A DNA stretch of 64,000 nucleotides from Ulvibacterium marinum (GTDB taxonomy: Bacteria; Bacteroidota; Bacteroidia; Flavobacteriales; Flavobacteriaceae), in contig NZ_RBCJ01000001.1 of assembly GCF_003626755.1 (NCBI RefSeq), forward strand, positions 1,178,001 to 1,242,000, given 5' to 3'. Numbering within the stretch: position 1 is the first letter of the stretch; each line of letters opens with the position of its first letter. A program made the translations under genes and the position numbers. The notes under the pieces were generated by a model. The model was not told where the DNA came from and did no database searches. It saw only the letters and a list, made by a program, of their open reading frames with translations. Below are positions 51,244-59,088 of the stretch, piece after piece.

Positions 51244-52086
51244 CTATTCAATTTCAATTACCGGATTTTGCCCCAAATAACCCAAGGACTGTAAGAATAG
51301 ATCCGTTTCCAAAACCGTTTCCTTGTATAGATGAAGATTTCTATAGTTAAAAAACCCATGACCTTCCCCTTCATAAAGTTTCAGCATACAATTACTTCCT
51401 ACTTTTTCCATAACGGTTTTATAATATTGGGCAGTTTCCACGGGAATAAGCTGGTCGTTGGTACCCAGAAATAATATCGTTGGTGGGGCTCCTTTTTTTA
51501 TGTTATGGAGCGGGGAAAAGTCCTTGTAGGCCGTTCCGATTCTTTCATACCCATAGCCTCCTGGACCGTTATCTATAACCGGATTAAAAAGTGCCAATGC
51601 ATTGGGAACACAGCTAATGGACATATCATCGGTTTCTTCGTTATACTTTTCTATCAATGCGGTAGCAGCGGCCAAATGGCCACCGGCCGAACCTCCGGCT
51701 GCAATTATTTTTGAGGGATCAATACCAAATTCAGAAGCATTTTTACGGATAAACCTTAGGGAAGATTTAGCGTCCTTCAATGACTCAAAAGGTGTGGTGC
51801 CGTGCTTGCTCTCCGTTCGATAATCCACCAAGAAGCAGATAAGGCCCCTTTGCGAAAAGTACCGGGCATGATTCAAAAAGTGGTATCGGTCGCCACCTTT
51901 CCATCCTCCTCCAAAAAAGAAGACCAGGGCAGGATATTTGTTCTTTGCCTTAATATTTTCAGGTGCATAGATTTCAACGAATAACCGTGTGGTATCGATT
52001 TGTTTGTAGAGTAGTTTTCTCTGGGCCGTACACGTGATAAAGTAGAACATGAAAATCATCGCCAAAATGGAATACTTTCTTAACAT
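51244..52086 (-). CDS. Secreted alpha/beta hydrolase (BD-FAE-like esterase)
   Basis: 280 residues. Short signal MLRKYSILAMIFMFYFITCTAQ (possible lipobox ITC). Oxyanion FFGGGWKGGDRYHFLNHARYF, nucleophile GGSAGGHLAAAT (Ser), LGTNDQLIPVETA and catalytic His in YEGEGHGFFNYRNLH. The GGGW and GGSAGGH motifs belong to carbohydrate-type esterases (hormone-sensitive lipase/BD-FAE). Located 22 bp upstream of the BNR_4-like gene in the same orientation, so operonic. It probably acts on acetyl or feruloyl esters of a polysaccharide. Confidence 0.85.
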   Translation of the reverse strand: MLRKYSILAMIFMFYFITCTAQRKLLYKQIDTTRLFVEIYAPENIKAKNKYPALVFFFGGGWKGGDRYHFLNHARYFSQRGLICFLVDYRTESKHGTTPFESLKDAKSSLRFIRKNASEFGIDPSKIIAAGGSAGGHLAAATALIEKYNEETDDMSISCVPNALALFNPVIDNGPGGYGYERIGTAYKDFSPLHNIKKGAPPTILFLGTNDQLIPVETAQYYKTVMEKVGSNCMLKLYEGEGHGFFNYRNLHLYKETVLETDLFLQSLGYLGQNPVIEIE

Positions 52087-52267
52087 ATCCTACGCATTTA
52101 GGTTAGGTCTAAAAGTAACGATTTAAGCTATCCGAATGAAGCAGCTTATATTTTTTTAAAGAGATGTGTGACAATAGTGTCAATTTCGCCTATATTTTGT
52201 GAGATACCCTTTAAAAAACAGGAAAGAATAGCAATTGTTTAAAAATTTAGTCCGAAATTTATGGACA

Positions 52268-52310
52268 TGATAAATATCATAAAAACTCAAGCAATACGGG
52301 CGTAGCTTTG
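52268..52310 (+). promoter_or_regulatory. doxX-gfo promoter: palindrome TGATAAATATCA plus TAGCTTTG -7
   Basis: Palindrome at 52268-52279, -7 TAGCTTTG at 52303-52310, 23 nt between; predicted start ~52316 leaves an 85-nt leader. The rest of the 314-bp gap upstream of doxX shows a second palindrome tgacaatagtgtca (52169-52182), whose half-sites are 4 bp apart instead of 2, and no -7 at the right place. Confidence 0.8.
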
Positions 52311-52400
52311 AAAATTATCGAGCACACTATGGGGCTTGGTGTTTTGAGCTTTTAGCGCTTATTTCCAGCACAGACTAGTATAACCAAAATATCTAATCGT

Positions 52401-52895
52401 ATGATAACAATTCGAAATGAAAAACACTTGAGAAATGGACTCGTACTATTGCGACTTTTTATCGGGTGGCATTTTTTGTATGAGGGGATTATTAAATTAT
52501 ATAATCCTGATTGGACCTCCTTCGGGTATTTGGCATCGGCGCAAGGACCTTTTAGACCACTTTTTGTGGCAATCACTAACGATTCCTTGATAGGCATCGC
52601 GGATTGGTTGAATGTAATGGCCTTGATTTTTGTGGGCATTACCCTAGTTTTAGGAATCTGGGAGAAATGGGGAGCCTTGGTCGGGATGTTCCTATTGGCT
52701 TTATATTATCTTGCCCATCCTTCGTTTCCATGGGTTACCCAATTAAATGTTGAAGGAAGTTACTGGTTTGTAAACAAAAATCTTATAGAACTTATGGCCT
52801 GTTTTGTACTTTATCAAGTTCCTACAGGGCAGTTTTTTGGATTGAGTGGAATTCTCAAAAAAAATAAGGAAATAACTAAAACCGAATTATCATGA
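52401..52895 (+). CDS. DoxX-family membrane protein
   Basis: 164 residues with four membrane helices. LLRLFIGWHFLYEGIIKLYNPDWTSFGYLASAQGPFRPLF, WLNVMALIFVGITLVLGIWEKWGALVGMFLLALYYLAHP and LIELMACFVLYQVPTG. This is the DoxX/DUF417-like architecture. Family members take part in quinone-linked oxidoreduction in some organisms. It overlaps the Gfo/Idh gene by 4 bp (ATGA), so the two are coupled, and a DoxX-Gfo pair suggests membrane electron transfer for a secreted oxidoreductase. Confidence 0.85.
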   Translation: MITIRNEKHLRNGLVLLRLFIGWHFLYEGIIKLYNPDWTSFGYLASAQGPFRPLFVAITNDSLIGIADWLNVMALIFVGITLVLGIWEKWGALVGMFLLALYYLAHPSFPWVTQLNVEGSYWFVNKNLIELMACFVLYQVPTGQFFGLSGILKKNKEITKTELS

Positions 52896-54541
52896 AATGG
52901 ACAAGAAGAGACGCGCTTAAAGGTCTAGGGGGTATTCCGATACTAGGTGCCGTTTGGTGGGCAGGTGCCGCCAATACAGTTTCCAAGAAAAAGGAACGTT
53001 CCGCCATATTGGAACAATTGAACATACAACCCTCCTTGCCGGAAGCGGTACCCGGTATTGGTGGTGACCCGGTACGAGTGGGGATTATCGGTTTTGGTAT
53101 TCGAGGCCAGCAATTGTGCCGTGCACTTGGCTTTGCTACCAAAAAATGGAAAGAGGATATGAAATTGGCCGCTGAGGAAAATCCAAAACATTCCGCCCTT
53201 AAAGATTTTATGGCACAAGAAAAACTGAACATAAAATTAACCGGAGTTTGCGATATTTTTGATTATCGGGCAAACCTTGCATTGGATTCGTTTACTACGG
53301 ACGATAACAAGATAAAGAGATATCGTACGCATCAGGAGATGATTCGCAGTGGAGAGGTAGATGCCGTAGTAATAGCCACTCCAGATCATTGGCATGCACC
53401 AATGGCCATAGATGCCTTGGAAAACAATATACATGTATATATTGAGAAACCTATGACGCATACCGTTGAGGAGACCTATCGATTACGGGACGCGGCCAGG
53501 AAATCAAAAGCCGTTTTGCAGGTAGGTCATCAACATAGGCAGACCTTAAGTTTCCAGACGGCCAAGGATATCCTCAATAAAGGAACTCTTGGACATGTAT
53601 CCTTGATTCAAACCAATACCAACCGAAATGATGATAACGGAGCCTGGATGTATCACATTCATGAAGATGCCAGTCCACAAACCATTGATTGGGATATGTT
53701 CTTAGGGTCTGCCCCTAAAGTTCCTTTCAACAAAAATCACTTCTTTAGATGGCGTAAATGGTGGGCTTACGGTTCAGGACTTTCCGGTGACTTGTTGTCC
53801 CATGATTATGATCGTCTGAATTGTGTTTTGGAAATGGGAATCCCAGATTCGGTAATGACTTCCGGAGGAATCTATACCCATAATGACGGACGCAACGTAC
53901 CGGACGTATTACAAGTAAACATGGAATTTCCGAATTACTCAACAGGCAGTAGCCAAAAAGAAGGCAAGGAGAAGGGAATGACCTTTGTGTACAGTGCAAC
54001 CTTGGGCAATGGCTTTAACCGCCCCACCATTCTTATGGGCCATGATGGTACCATGGAGCTCGGTAACCGATTGACGGTTTGGCCAGATGGTAGATCTACA
54101 CGATATGCCGATATGATCGAGGAAGGTAAAATGAGTCCAAACGTACCTATTTATCAGTACAATCCAGGAGCAAACTCCCCGGATGCCGTGGCTTCGGCTA
54201 CCTCACAGTATTTTGCGGACAAAGGACTTATGTGGACCTATATCAACGGAGCTCGTGTAGATTCAACATTCCTTCACATGCGGGAATGGCTAAGTGCCGC
54301 CAAAAATGGAGGCAAATTGAGTTGTGGAATAGATGAAGGTTTCGAAGAGGCTATTTCTTCGCATATGGCAGGACTTTCCTATAAATTGGGAAGAAGAATC
54401 GAATGGGACCGGGAAAAGGAAATACTTAAGCCTATTGAAGGTATTGACTTTGACCAGGCACTTCTAGCCAATACCACCGCAGAGAATGTTCCTAAGTTTT
54501 TGGAAATGCAACAAATGCAAATGGATAAGATAGAAGGGTAA
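52892..54541 (+). CDS. Tat-type Gfo/Idh/MocA oxidoreductase
   Basis: 549 residues. N-terminus MKWTRRDALKGLGGIPILGAVWWAGA is a twin-arginine signal, so it is folded with its cofactor before export. NAD(P)-binding VRVGIIGFGIRGQQLCRALGFA, then LTGVCDIFDYRANLAL, AVVIATPDHWHAPMAIDALENNIHVYIEKPMTHTVEETYRL (EKP motif of the family) and QVGHQHRQTLSFQ. C-terminal domain is the substrate part. It is ~150 residues longer than cytoplasmic members because of the signal and inserts. Gfo/Idh enzymes oxidise or reduce sugar-like substrates, such as inositol or glucose derivatives. Coupled to DoxX by an ATGA overlap. Terminator just downstream. Confidence 0.9.
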   Translation: MKWTRRDALKGLGGIPILGAVWWAGAANTVSKKKERSAILEQLNIQPSLPEAVPGIGGDPVRVGIIGFGIRGQQLCRALGFATKKWKEDMKLAAEENPKHSALKDFMAQEKLNIKLTGVCDIFDYRANLALDSFTTDDNKIKRYRTHQEMIRSGEVDAVVIATPDHWHAPMAIDALENNIHVYIEKPMTHTVEETYRLRDAARKSKAVLQVGHQHRQTLSFQTAKDILNKGTLGHVSLIQTNTNRNDDNGAWMYHIHEDASPQTIDWDMFLGSAPKVPFNKNHFFRWRKWWAYGSGLSGDLLSHDYDRLNCVLEMGIPDSVMTSGGIYTHNDGRNVPDVLQVNMEFPNYSTGSSQKEGKEKGMTFVYSATLGNGFNRPTILMGHDGTMELGNRLTVWPDGRSTRYADMIEEGKMSPNVPIYQYNPGANSPDAVASATSQYFADKGLMWTYINGARVDSTFLHMREWLSAAKNGGKLSCGIDEGFEEAISSHMAGLSYKLGRRIEWDREKEILKPIEGIDFDQALLANTTAENVPKFLEMQQMQMDKIEG

Positions 54542-54575
54542 AGGTCTCATAGCGGCCCTACTGTTTTATTCCTAG

Positions 54576-54606
54576 AAAACCCCGATCAATTTGATCGGGG
54601 TTTTTT
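54576..54606 (+). terminator. Terminator of doxX-gfo
   Basis: Perfect stem aaaaccccgatcaa/ttgatcggggtttt (54576-54604) followed by a T run; it lies 34 bp past the gfo stop. Confidence 0.92.
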
Positions 54607-54758
54607 GGTTTCCGATTCCAAGGCTTTGAAATGCGCTACATCGTTTGGTTTGCTTCTGTATTTGCCGGATTGAAAAAATACATTATTGTCATTATTTGCG
54701 GGATTAACAGACCTGTAAATGATGATTTATCAAAAAAAAACTATCAAAATTACGGACA

Positions 54759-54801
54759 TGATATTTGTCATGTTTTTTCCGCGTTCAAGATTTTACATTT
54801 A
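54759..54801 (+). promoter_or_regulatory. tonB promoter: palindrome TGATATTTGTCA plus TACATTTA -7
   Basis: Palindrome at 54759-54770, -7 TACATTTA at 54794-54801, 23 nt between. Predicted start ~54807 gives a leader of ~138 nt before the tonB ATG; I saw no clear riboswitch or hairpin in it. The rest of the 404-bp gap (54542-54945) holds the terminator only. Confidence 0.75.
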
Positions 54802-54945
54802 TACTAATAAACAAAAGAACCATTCTCTAGGATAAGGGCATTATCCAAAGTGCAATTTATAAAAACCCAATGCACATTTATCCTGGATTGACCTGATTTT
54901 ATAAAGTATGGGTTGTATTTATTTTTAACGCTAAATTTTTTTAAG

Positions 54946-55674
54946 ATGAGACCTAAAAAAAACCCAAAAGCAGATTTAAATAAGGATAGTGGCCTTTTTT
55001 TCGTAATAGGCCTTACCATAGTCCTTTTCCTTACTTGGAGGGCCCTGGAGTACAAGACGTATGAGACCGATGATTATGTTGTAGAAGCCATGAATGTGGT
55101 GGACGACATAAAGGAAAATGTACCACAAACAGAACAGATCAAAACCCCTCCCCCTCCTCCTCCACCATCTGCACCGGAAATTATTGAAGTAGTTGAGGAT
55201 ACTGAGGAAATAGAGGAAACGGTTATTGAAAGTACGGAGATAAACCAAGAGACCGTAATCGATGCGGTCATTGAGGTTGATGACGTTGCCGTTGGCGAGG
55301 AGGAAGAGGAGATTACGGTTCCCTTTGCCGTCATAGAAAATGTACCGATTTTTCCCGGTTGCGAGAATATGAGCACCAATGAAGAACGAAAGGCCTGTTT
55401 CCAAAAGAAAATACAGGAGCATGTTATTAAGCAGTTCAAGTATCCAGCTACTGCCGCTGAACTTGGAATTCAAGGTAGGGTGTTCGTTCAGTTTGTCATA
55501 GACACCAAAGGGTATATTACCGGTGTAAGGACACGTGGTCCGGATTCCAATTTGGAAAAAGAAGCTAGCCGTATTATAGCATCCCTTCCTCAAATGACAC
55601 CGGGTATGCAAAGAGGCCGAGCTGTTAAGGTTCCGTATAGTATCCCCGTAAACTTTGTATTGCGAACCAACTAG
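54946..55674 (+). CDS. TonB-family energy transducer
   Basis: 242 residues from the ATG at 54946 (an upstream in-frame TTG is ignored). One N-terminal membrane helix (LFFVIGLTIVLFLTWRAL), a proline/glutamate-rich linker (TPPPPPPPSAPEIIEVVEDTEEIEETVIE), and a C-terminal TonB domain (CFQKKIQEHVIKQFKYPATAAELGIQGRVFVQFVIDTKGYITGVRTRGPDSNLEKEASRIIASLPQMTPG). It transmits proton-motive force to TonB receptors such as the one at 5135. Not next to exbBD. The acidic linker differs from the basic one of proteobacterial TonB. Confidence 0.92.
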   Translation: MRPKKNPKADLNKDSGLFFVIGLTIVLFLTWRALEYKTYETDDYVVEAMNVVDDIKENVPQTEQIKTPPPPPPPSAPEIIEVVEDTEEIEETVIESTEINQETVIDAVIEVDDVAVGEEEEEITVPFAVIENVPIFPGCENMSTNEERKACFQKKIQEHVIKQFKYPATAAELGIQGRVFVQFVIDTKGYITGVRTRGPDSNLEKEASRIIASLPQMTPGMQRGRAVKVPYSIPVNFVLRTN

Positions 55675-55695
55675 CCTTATGGAAGGGCCCTAGTC

Positions 55696-56592
55696 TTAGG
55701 CGATCTGATAATCGGCGAGCTTTTGGGGCCCTTCCAATAATAATCGTACAATTTGCAAAGTGCCATCTTCACGGGTGGCAATTTGCCATTTTATAAGGGC
55801 TATTTTTCCATTTTCAATTTCAATTCCGGTTATACTTCTCGGATGTACACAGCTACCATCGTTAAAAAAAGGAATATCCCCAGGTTCAGGAAAACGCGGT
55901 CTATGGGTATGCCCCGCAATTGTAATCAATAATTTGTTCCGCAGTATCCATTTTTTGATCCGTCTTTCTACCTTTCGCAGTTCCTTATAGTTTTTTGCTG
56001 GGCTTGTGGGGTCTGCAATACCCCATACCTGCAAAGGTTTCCAGAGTACCCGGACCAAAAATCTGCCCCAACGCCAAAAAGTATAGTTCCACCAATCCGC
56101 TTGGTGGCCATGGGTCAAAAAAAGTTCTTGTTGGGTTTCCCGATGTTTTAGGACAATGGCTTCATTATATGTGATACCCTCAAAAAGCTCCTTGTCCTTA
56201 TCATCAATAGGTTCAAAATAGCTGGACAGATGTTTCTTTACATATTGAGGGTCTTTATAGACCATATCATGGTTTCCCCAAATCATATGCAAACGATTTT
56301 CCAGATGAAATTGGCGCAGTAGCTTAAAAACATTTTTGTGGGCCTCAAAGATGGATTCAAAATGTATATTTTCCCAGAGCTCGTCCCCATCACCAAGTTC
56401 GCAGTACTCAAAACCCTCATTGAAGTAATGCCTTAACGCATGGAAATAAATATTCCGGTTGTTGGCAAAGTCATCCGCAAAACTGTTATCCCCCCGATGA
56501 CAATCACTGAAGAGAATAAATTTGGAATTATCATCAAAAGGAACAATTCTGGCATTTTGGTAGGCTCTGGTTAACCGAAAATTGGAAGACAT
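55696..56592 (-). CDS. Calcineurin-like metallophosphoesterase
   Basis: 298 residues. Metal ligands: ILFSDCHRGDN (DxH), ELGDGDELWE (GDxxD-like), IWGNHDMVY (GNHD), FLTHGHQADWW (GH) and TIAGHTHRPRF (GHTH). The arrangement is the classical two-metal site. No signal peptide; cytoplasmic. The closest groups are LpxH-like UDP-diacylglucosamine pyrophosphatases and other MPEs, but LpxH-specific residues cannot be judged here. Convergent with tonB. Confidence 0.87.
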   Translation of the reverse strand: MSSNFRLTRAYQNARIVPFDDNSKFILFSDCHRGDNSFADDFANNRNIYFHALRHYFNEGFEYCELGDGDELWENIHFESIFEAHKNVFKLLRQFHLENRLHMIWGNHDMVYKDPQYVKKHLSSYFEPIDDKDKELFEGITYNEAIVLKHRETQQELFLTHGHQADWWNYTFWRWGRFLVRVLWKPLQVWGIADPTSPAKNYKELRKVERRIKKWILRNKLLITIAGHTHRPRFPEPGDIPFFNDGSCVHPRSITGIEIENGKIALIKWQIATREDGTLQIVRLLLEGPQKLADYQIA

Positions 56593-56700
56593 TCTATTAT
56601 TTTCTATAAATATCCAAAAAAAGCGATGAAACGCTTAAAGAATACGTTAACAATATTCCATTTTTTCTTTTGTAACTTTACCCCCTCTTAAACGACTAAC

Positions 56701-59088
56701 ATGGGCATGAAGGACAACAGAAATGTAGAGTCGCCTTTTATCCAGCTGATCAGTTTTAACAAATTGTTGAAGCAGTACGATGCTATGCTCGAAAGCGATG
56801 ACGAGTTTTTGGTTGCCAAGGCAAAACGCGTCCTAGAGGCACAGGCTCCCTATCCGGAACTTCGTGATGGATTTGCAGATGTCTCTCTTTTAAAAAAACA
56901 TGAAAAGGTTATACGAATCATTCTAGAGGATGCCTTTTCCGAAGTCCTAACGGACAATGAAATCAAAGCGGCCTCAATACCCTTTGATAATGTGGTCTTT
57001 AACTCCTCAAGACGGTTTCAAAAAATATTGGAAAACGCCGGGAAGGATTTTGTCCCTGAGATGCGCAATATGCCCGAAGACCAAATGTACATTGTTGCCT
57101 GTACCGTTATCCTAAATTTCCATTACGGTTTCCCCCTGGATTTCAAAAGACCGTTCTTCTATGACATCCCGGATGCCAATGGGGTAATGCGGCATTACCG
57201 AATTTTATATAATGCCGATTTTTTTGAAATATATCCCACGGATAAAGCCAAGGACTTGACCCAGGAGGACGTGGATGAGCTTCTGGAAAATTTTGATAAT
57301 CCTGAAATCTGGAAAGAGAAAATTCCTCCCAATAGCTTCATATCCAAGGGCTTTGTAATATCCAACATGTTCGATGTAACGGTTGAGCACTCCATTTCCG
57401 AAATAAAATCGGGTCTTATCGCTAGTGATAAAAGAGGTAGCGATAACTTTATGGAAGAGCTCCAAGAGACCTTTCAATCTTTTTTCAACCTTCCGAAAAT
57501 CAGGGTAGGGTTCGTGGCCTACAATCCGGAAACGAATCAGTTCGAGAAGGTCTATGGAAAGGGGATGAACAGTTTTATTTTAAACGATTCTGAAATAGAG
57601 GCCTGTGATGCTGCCTTATGCCAAGGCTCTTATAGTAAATTATTGAAGGACAACGAGTATTTTTCCATTTCCAATGTAGATAAGTATTACAAGCTCTCTG
57701 GAGGCATTAATCCCTATAAAAATCTGAAGGAGCAAGGAATAAAGAGTGCCATTTTTGCACCCATTGCCGAAAATGGAAAGTTACTTGGAGTGCTAGAACT
57801 GGTTTCCAAGAAAGTAAATGAGCTTAATAGTGTCAACGCCACCAAATTGGAGGATGTTATGCCCTATATAGTATCCGCTGTGCAACGCTCCAAGGCCGAG
57901 GAAGAAAATTTGATAGACGCAATTATCCAGCACGAATGCACTTCGGTTCATGAATCGGTGTACTGGCGTTTTAGGGAAGAGGCCAAACATTTTATTAAAG
58001 ATAACTTGGAGGGAGGACAACCCTCTTTCAAGGAAATTGTCTTTAAGGATGTTCATCCGTTATATGGTCAAATAGATATCAAGAATTCCTCCCAGGCCAG
58101 AAATACGGCCATTCAGCGGGATTTGATGATACAGCTCTCGGAAATCAATGATGTTTTAGCCGAGGCTTTTAAACTAAACAAATTACCCATTTATGAAGAA
58201 CTTATGTTCAGGGTAAACAATCATATAGACGCCATACGAGATGTACTCCATACTAACAGCGAACAGGCGATTTTCAATTTTGTAAAGGAAGAAATCGTTC
58301 CTGTTTTTAACCACTTAAAACAAGCGGATAGTACCCTGACGAATTTAATATCCGCTTATGAGGCCAAAATCGACAAGGGGACCGAATCCTATTATGATCA
58401 TCGGAGGAACTATGATGAAACCGTAATGGAGATTAATCAGGAATTGGTAGCCGTAATGGATAGGAAGCAGGAAGACGCCCAGGCTATGTTTCCACATTAT
58501 TTTGAGCGATATAAAACGGATGGTGTAGAGCACAATATGTATATCGGTGATTCCATTGTGGGGGATCAGGATTTTGACCCTCTTTATCTCAATAATCTTA
58601 GGTTGTGGCAGTTACAAGTAATGTGCGAAATGGAAAACACACATTACAATCTAAAACCTCATCTTCCGGTTCCGTTGGATGTGGCTTCGCTCATATTAGT
58701 GTACAATACTTCTTTGTCCATTCGTTTTCGCATGGACGAAAAACGGTTTGATGTAGATGGAACCTACAACGCCCGTTATGAAATCATTAAAAAACGCATC
58801 GATAAATCATTTGTAAAGGGCACTAATGAACGTCTTACGCAACCTGGAAAAATGGTCATCGTATATTCTCAAAAGAAAGATGAGCTGGAATATTTGAGGT
58901 ATGTCAAATACTTAAAATCCAAGGGCTATTTTGATGGCAAGGTAGAAATTGTAGAGTTGGAAGGTTTGCAAGGGGTATCAGGTCTTAAGGCAATTAGAGC
59001 CAATATTTTGTATAAGACCAAGGACGCAAAAACTGCATCCGAAAAAACATATACCTATGATGACCTTATGGAAGAATTGAATTCCTAA
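56701..59088 (+). CDS. GAF-domain protein (flavobacterial, unknown)
   Basis: 795 residues, no signal or membrane segment. An N-terminal all-helical part (LLKQYDAMLESDDEFLVAKAKRVLEA), then a GAF-like central domain at about 240-400 (FMEELQETFQSFFNLPKIRVGFVAYNPETNQFEKVYGKGM, ISNVDKYYKLSGG, GIKSAIFAPIAENGKLLGVLELVSKKVNEL), then a long helical region. No kinase, cyclase or phosphodiesterase domain follows, so it may be a scaffold or signal receiver. It is common as a single-copy protein in Flavobacteriaceae. Its stop overlaps that of the convergent HD-PycTM gene by 4 bp. -7-like TAACTTTA at 56672. Confidence 0.75.
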   Translation: MGMKDNRNVESPFIQLISFNKLLKQYDAMLESDDEFLVAKAKRVLEAQAPYPELRDGFADVSLLKKHEKVIRIILEDAFSEVLTDNEIKAASIPFDNVVFNSSRRFQKILENAGKDFVPEMRNMPEDQMYIVACTVILNFHYGFPLDFKRPFFYDIPDANGVMRHYRILYNADFFEIYPTDKAKDLTQEDVDELLENFDNPEIWKEKIPPNSFISKGFVISNMFDVTVEHSISEIKSGLIASDKRGSDNFMEELQETFQSFFNLPKIRVGFVAYNPETNQFEKVYGKGMNSFILNDSEIEACDAALCQGSYSKLLKDNEYFSISNVDKYYKLSGGINPYKNLKEQGIKSAIFAPIAENGKLLGVLELVSKKVNELNSVNATKLEDVMPYIVSAVQRSKAEEENLIDAIIQHECTSVHESVYWRFREEAKHFIKDNLEGGQPSFKEIVFKDVHPLYGQIDIKNSSQARNTAIQRDLMIQLSEINDVLAEAFKLNKLPIYEELMFRVNNHIDAIRDVLHTNSEQAIFNFVKEEIVPVFNHLKQADSTLTNLISAYEAKIDKGTESYYDHRRNYDETVMEINQELVAVMDRKQEDAQAMFPHYFERYKTDGVEHNMYIGDSIVGDQDFDPLYLNNLRLWQLQVMCEMENTHYNLKPHLPVPLDVASLILVYNTSLSIRFRMDEKRFDVDGTYNARYEIIKKRIDKSFVKGTNERLTQPGKMVIVYSQKKDELEYLRYVKYLKSKGYFDGKVEIVELEGLQGVSGLKAIRANILYKTKDAKTASEKTYTYDDLMEELNS

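Noticed and set aside
52169-52182. Second palindrome tgacaatagtgtca upstream of doxX
   Set aside because: Half-sites are 4 bp apart rather than 2 and no TAnnTTTR lies 23 nt away on either strand; a real but different site is possible, so it is not counted among the six.
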